This document shows positions 4,878 through 7,670 of a stretch of 7,670 nt of DNA, piece by piece; position 1 is the first letter of the stretch; every line of letters begins with the position of its first letter. Source of the DNA: Sedimentisphaerales bacterium (GTDB taxonomy: Bacteria > Planctomycetota > Phycisphaerae > Sedimentisphaerales > SG8-4); contig JAFGCA010000338.1 of NCBI GenBank assembly GCA_016932895.1, positions 1 to 7,670 on the forward strand, written 5' to 3'. Below the pieces are notes generated by a model, which ran no database searches, was not told the DNA's origin, and worked only from the letters and a program-made list of their open reading frames with translations. Position numbers and translations under genes: made by a program.

Positions 4878-7670
4878 TCAGGGACGCTCGTCGACCGGTC
4901 GCTTGAAGACAGCGATCGCGTCGGCAACCACGCGCGGCTTGCCTTTCGGGGCCATGGCAGTCAGCTCGACGCGCAGGGTCTCGCCGACGACCTCGACGGT
5001 GCCGAGGTGCTGCCACCAGACGCCGGAGGCGAGTAGGTCGCGGGGCGCCTGGCGTTGGTCGACCTTGGCCCGCAGCGGTCGCTGACCGCCCGCGTGCGCC
5101 TCGAAAGTGGCCGCCTTGTCGGCGTCGGCGTCGGGAGGCCAGGTGGCGTAGAGCTCGTAGCGGCCAGGGGCGAGATCCGCGACGGTCCAGACGGCGGTGT
5201 CGCAGTCGACCCGCGGCGCTTCCTGGCCGCGCTTGGGCGTGGGTACCGTCCGCGCCCGCGCCCAGCGCGAGCCGCCGCCGAAGCCCTCGGGACGTGCGTT
5301 CCAGGCCGGACGCGCGGCGAAACCCGGTTGGCTGTCGTCGATCACGCGCGTCGTCGCGGTCTGCCGCCCCACGACGCGGACGGCGTCGGCGATGACATGG
5401 CGGCCGGCGACGGCGTTGCCCAGCTCGACACGCAGCAGACCCCCTTTGATCTCGAAGACACCCAAGGCGTGCCAGCGGACCCCTTCGGCCTCGTGACCGA
5501 CCGGGGCTTTCTCCTGACTGACGGCGGTCCGGCCGCGGCTCTCGGCGCCGTCGAAGATCTCGTAGGGGACGGCCTTGGGACGCTGGTAGCTGAACTCGGG
5601 CCAGGTCGCGAAGACCGCGTAGGTGTCGGGCGGCAGGTCCGCGAAGCGCCACTCCGCCCTGGCGTCGCCGCCAAGGTATGGATTGGCGGCAAAGTAAGTG
5701 AAGCCGCCGCGGAAGCCCTGCTTGTCCGACTGCTCCGCGAACGCCGTGAAGGAAACGGCGGCGGAGGCATCGTCGACGACCGCAACCGGAGCGTCGAGGA
5801 CGCGGAGCGTGACTTCCGCGGGCTCCGAGCGGACCCGGCCGTCGCCGGCCTGGAAGGTGAAGGTGTCGGTTCCCACGAAGTCCTTCTTGGGGCGGTAGGT
5901 GAAGCTGCCGTCGGGCCGCAGTTCGAGCGCGCCGTGGCGTGGGGGCTGGGCGACGAGCGCCGTCAGGGCGTCGCCTTCGTCGTCCATGGCGTCGGAGAGG
6001 AGCGATTCGCCGCCGCTGAAGCGCATGGGCGTGACCGCAAGCGCCTGGTTCTTCGCCACCGCATAGGTCCGGTCGCGAACCACGGGAGCGGTGTTGGCGG
6101 TGTACGGGAGCGCGTCGTCGCGGCCGACCTCCACCATGCTGCCGTCCTGTTCACGAACGTGGTGGAAGGCGCCGGCAAAGGGAATGTCGAGGGAGACGTC
6201 ACGGTAGCCCGGGATCGTGATCTTCACCGCCGCAAGGTCGCCGAGGGGCGCATGGCCGTAGAGCAGCCATTCGCGCGCCGGGGCCTTGCCGATGGCGTGG
6301 GCCAGCACGTAGGCGGGCAGCTCGGTCGTCATCGTCCAGGGCCGCGGCGGGTCGCGGTCGGTGGACAGGCGGAACCAGCGCTCTTGGTCCTTGACGCCCT
6401 CCGGAAGATCCTCGTCGAAGGGGTGTCCGCCTTCGGGGTTGTGTACGAGCGTGCCCTGGCGCCAGAAGCGTGCCAGCACGGGGTCGGCGTGAATCCGGTC
6501 GACGGCCCGCAGGATCGTGCCGAACTCGGCCATCCAGTTTTCGCGCGGGTCGCTGCTGCCGTTCCACTGGCGGGCGACACGGGGGGTCAGGGTCCACAGG
6601 ACGTACTGCGCCCAGGCGCCATAGCGCGCGGCGGGATAGGACAACCCCTTGCGCTCGTAGGCGAGCGCCTTCTGCGGGCCGCCGTTCCAGAAGATGACCT
6701 CCATCCACCACTCGGGATCGGTCTGGAGGGCGCGCTGTTTCTGGAAGACGAGGTTCATCATCTCGGTCTGCGTGCTCCAGACGTGGTGATCCGTCTTGAG
6801 CGGCTGCCAGGGGTTGTCGTAGGCCTCGGGCAGCGCACCCTCCCAGGTGTTGCGCGCGGGGCGATCCAGTCGGACGAGCGGTTTGTACTCCCGTTCCAGG
6901 CCGGGACGGCCGACATGGTTGGCGCCGGGGCCGCCGTTGTAGCCGGCGATGACGGCATGTTCACGCCAGGCCGCATTGGGCAGGGCCTCGCGGATGCCCT
7001 CGAACATCGCCCGGTAGCGTTCGTAAAACAGATCCTCGTAGACCGCGCGCTTGAAGTCGTCGCTCCGGCCCAGGCCGTAATGCTCGACGTAGCGCTTCTC
7101 GCTTTCCAGGGCATGCCAACGGAGTTTCTTGGCCTCGTTGTTGCTGACCAGCACCACCTGCGGAGGATCGGGGTAGACTTCGGCCAGCCAGCGGAAGTAG
7201 GCCGTGCCGCCCCACTGCCGTCCCAGTTCACGCCAGCGTTCCACCGGGCCGAGCGGACTCACGAGCTTCTGTATCGCACCGGTCTCGGCATCGATGACGC
7301 AGGGATTCTCTTCGGGGGGTAGCTCGAAGAATTCCCGGTTCTGGAAAAAGTCGTTTTCCCACTGGCCGCCGGTGATCATGACAAAGGGCATCTTCCACGC
7401 GGCCAGCCTGCGCAGCCCCGCCTCGAGGCCGGGCTTGGTGCGCTCCTCGAGGCGGGCGACATCGTTGGCCACTCTCGGGGGCAGCATGTAGAGGAAGGGC
7501 AGGATATGGCGCCCCCCCTCGATCATGCCGATCTGCCAGTCGAGCGGCGCGAAGTTCGAATGCCAGTGGGCAGCCAGCGGCAGGGGGCGTCCCTCCGGCC
7601 CGGCGTTGGGCTTGAGTGCCTCGGCCCGGACCGCGGCGGCGGTGGGCGGCAGTCCTTGGCCGTACGTCTC
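4878..7670 (-). CDS. Large glycosidase-like protein with cadherin-like and two golvesin C-terminal-like domains (N-terminus outside the window)
   Basis: There are 930 visible residues ending at TGA 4878. The frame is open to the right edge, so the ATG at 7526 (visible residue 49) is internal; the preceding residues LAAHWHSNFAPLDWQIG read as folded protein. Visible residues 30-450 look like a TIM-barrel hydrolase: many Trp/Tyr, strands such as PFVMITGGQWEND, VVLVSNNE (172-179), AVIAGYNGGPG, and WWMEVIFWNGG (Glu at 324). NNE followed by a later strand-borne Glu recalls clan GH-A acid-base and nucleophile residues, but I cannot name a family. Residues 526-626 are a cadherin/Big-like domain with the hallmark DGSFTYRPKKDFVGTDTFTF. 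Residues 632-769 and 775-923 are two golvesin C-terminal-like domains: VIDDS-type openings, YAVFATWP/YELYATWP, WHALGVFE/WQHLGTVE, then VIADAV/VVADAI. These occur on xanthan lyases and other secreted polysaccharide enzymes. The likely role is extracellular glycan binding or cleavage. It lacks the short C-terminal tag of its neighbours. Confidence 0.8.
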   Translation of the reverse strand, partial: ETYGQGLPPTAAAVRAEALKPNAGPEGRPLPLAAHWHSNFAPLDWQIGMIEGGRHILPFLYMLPPRVANDVARLEERTKPGLEAGLRRLAAWKMPFVMITGGQWENDFFQNREFFELPPEENPCVIDAETGAIQKLVSPLGPVERWRELGRQWGGTAYFRWLAEVYPDPPQVVLVSNNEAKKLRWHALESEKRYVEHYGLGRSDDFKRAVYEDLFYERYRAMFEGIREALPNAAWREHAVIAGYNGGPGANHVGRPGLEREYKPLVRLDRPARNTWEGALPEAYDNPWQPLKTDHHVWSTQTEMMNLVFQKQRALQTDPEWWMEVIFWNGGPQKALAYERKGLSYPAARYGAWAQYVLWTLTPRVARQWNGSSDPRENWMAEFGTILRAVDRIHADPVLARFWRQGTLVHNPEGGHPFDEDLPEGVKDQERWFRLSTDRDPPRPWTMTTELPAYVLAHAIGKAPAREWLLYGHAPLGDLAAVKITIPGYRDVSLDIPFAGAFHHVREQDGSMVEVGRDDALPYTANTAPVVRDRTYAVAKNQALAVTPMRFSGGESLLSDAMDDEGDALTALVAQPPRHGALELRPDGSFTYRPKKDFVGTDTFTFQAGDGRVRSEPAEVTLRVLDAPVAVVDDASAAVSFTAFAEQSDKQGFRGGFTYFAANPYLGGDARAEWRFADLPPDTYAVFATWPEFSYQRPKAVPYEIFDGAESRGRTAVSQEKAPVGHEAEGVRWHALGVFEIKGGLLRVELGNAVAGRHVIADAVRVVGRQTATTRVIDDSQPGFAARPAWNARPEGFGGGSRWARARTVPTPKRGQEAPRVDCDTAVWTVADLAPGRYELYATWPPDADADKAATFEAHAGGQRPLRAKVDQRQAPRDLLASGVWWQHLGTVEVVGETLRVELTAMAPKGKPRVVADAIAVFKRPVDERP

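Noticed and set aside
4834..5652. Upstream extension of the gene 3781-4833 to a start at 5652
   Set aside because: The extension overlaps the hydrolase-like gene out of frame and is Arg/Gly-rich noise. The Shine-Dalgarno and signal peptide place the start at 4833.
5055..7322. 755-codon open frame on the plus strand opposite the hydrolase-like gene
   Set aside because: It is antisense to a gene with clear domain signatures and has the Gly/Arg/Val/Asp-rich look of a G+C-rich mirror frame. It has no recognisable domain.
7524..7526. ATG at 7526 as start of the hydrolase-like gene
   Set aside because: The frame is open for 48 more codons to the window edge, with protein-like sequence (HWHSNFAPLDWQIG) and no signal peptide or ribosome binding site at 7526.
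1..7670. tRNA, rRNA, CRISPR array, insertion sequence or attachment site
   Set aside because: I saw no cloverleaf-like sequence, no regularly spaced direct repeats, no transposase or integrase motifs and no terminal inverted repeats with target duplications.

Overview
The window is a G+C-rich bacterial segment devoted almost entirely to exported proteins. The style of the proteins (signal peptide, an N-terminal W-x-[DN]-[TA]-[SD]-N-W motif, a long repeat-poor beta-rich body, and a multidomain hydrolase-like protein with cadherin-like and golvesin-type C-terminal domains) is typical of the PVC group (Planctomycetota, Verrucomicrobiota, Kiritimatiellota, Lentisphaerota). That assignment is inference from style; there is no marker gene here.

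Layout. At the left edge a plus-strand gene (2-1048, 5' end outside the window) encodes a secreted, possibly beta-propeller protein. It converges, across about 260 bases, with a block of co-directional minus-strand genes filling the rest. In transcription order the block holds: (i) a large secreted or surface protein cut by the right edge (7670-4878), with a putative TIM-barrel glycosidase-like region, one cadherin/Big-like domain and two golvesin C-terminal-like domains; (ii) a 350-residue exported beta-rich protein (4833-3781); (iii) a 369-residue exported protein (3692-2583); (iv) a 21-codon small ORF behind a perfect AGGAGG (2527-2462); and (v) a 368-residue paralogue of (iii) (2416-1310). 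Gaps are 44, 88, 55 and 45 bases, so an operon is plausible. No intrinsic terminator was found.

The most interesting point is at the C-termini. Four of the five large proteins, including the one on the opposite strand, end at the stop codon in the same short pattern: Pro, a few small residues, [GA]-T, four mostly hydrophobic residues, and a final Arg or Lys (PIPASGATVLLIK, VVPSNLGTVITVR, VVPSNLGTLITVR, VPAKATMIVVR). It sits where PVC proteins of this architecture often carry a PEP-CTERM signal (VPEPAT...), but the transmembrane helix and basic cluster are absent. It may be an undescribed short C-terminal tag for sorting or assembly, or a reduced PEP-CTERM relative. The glycosidase-like protein lacks it. 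A second curiosity is the 21-codon ORF, whose 3' end resembles the 3' end of the large golvesin-domain gene in both DNA and protein (FKxxxDERP-stop).
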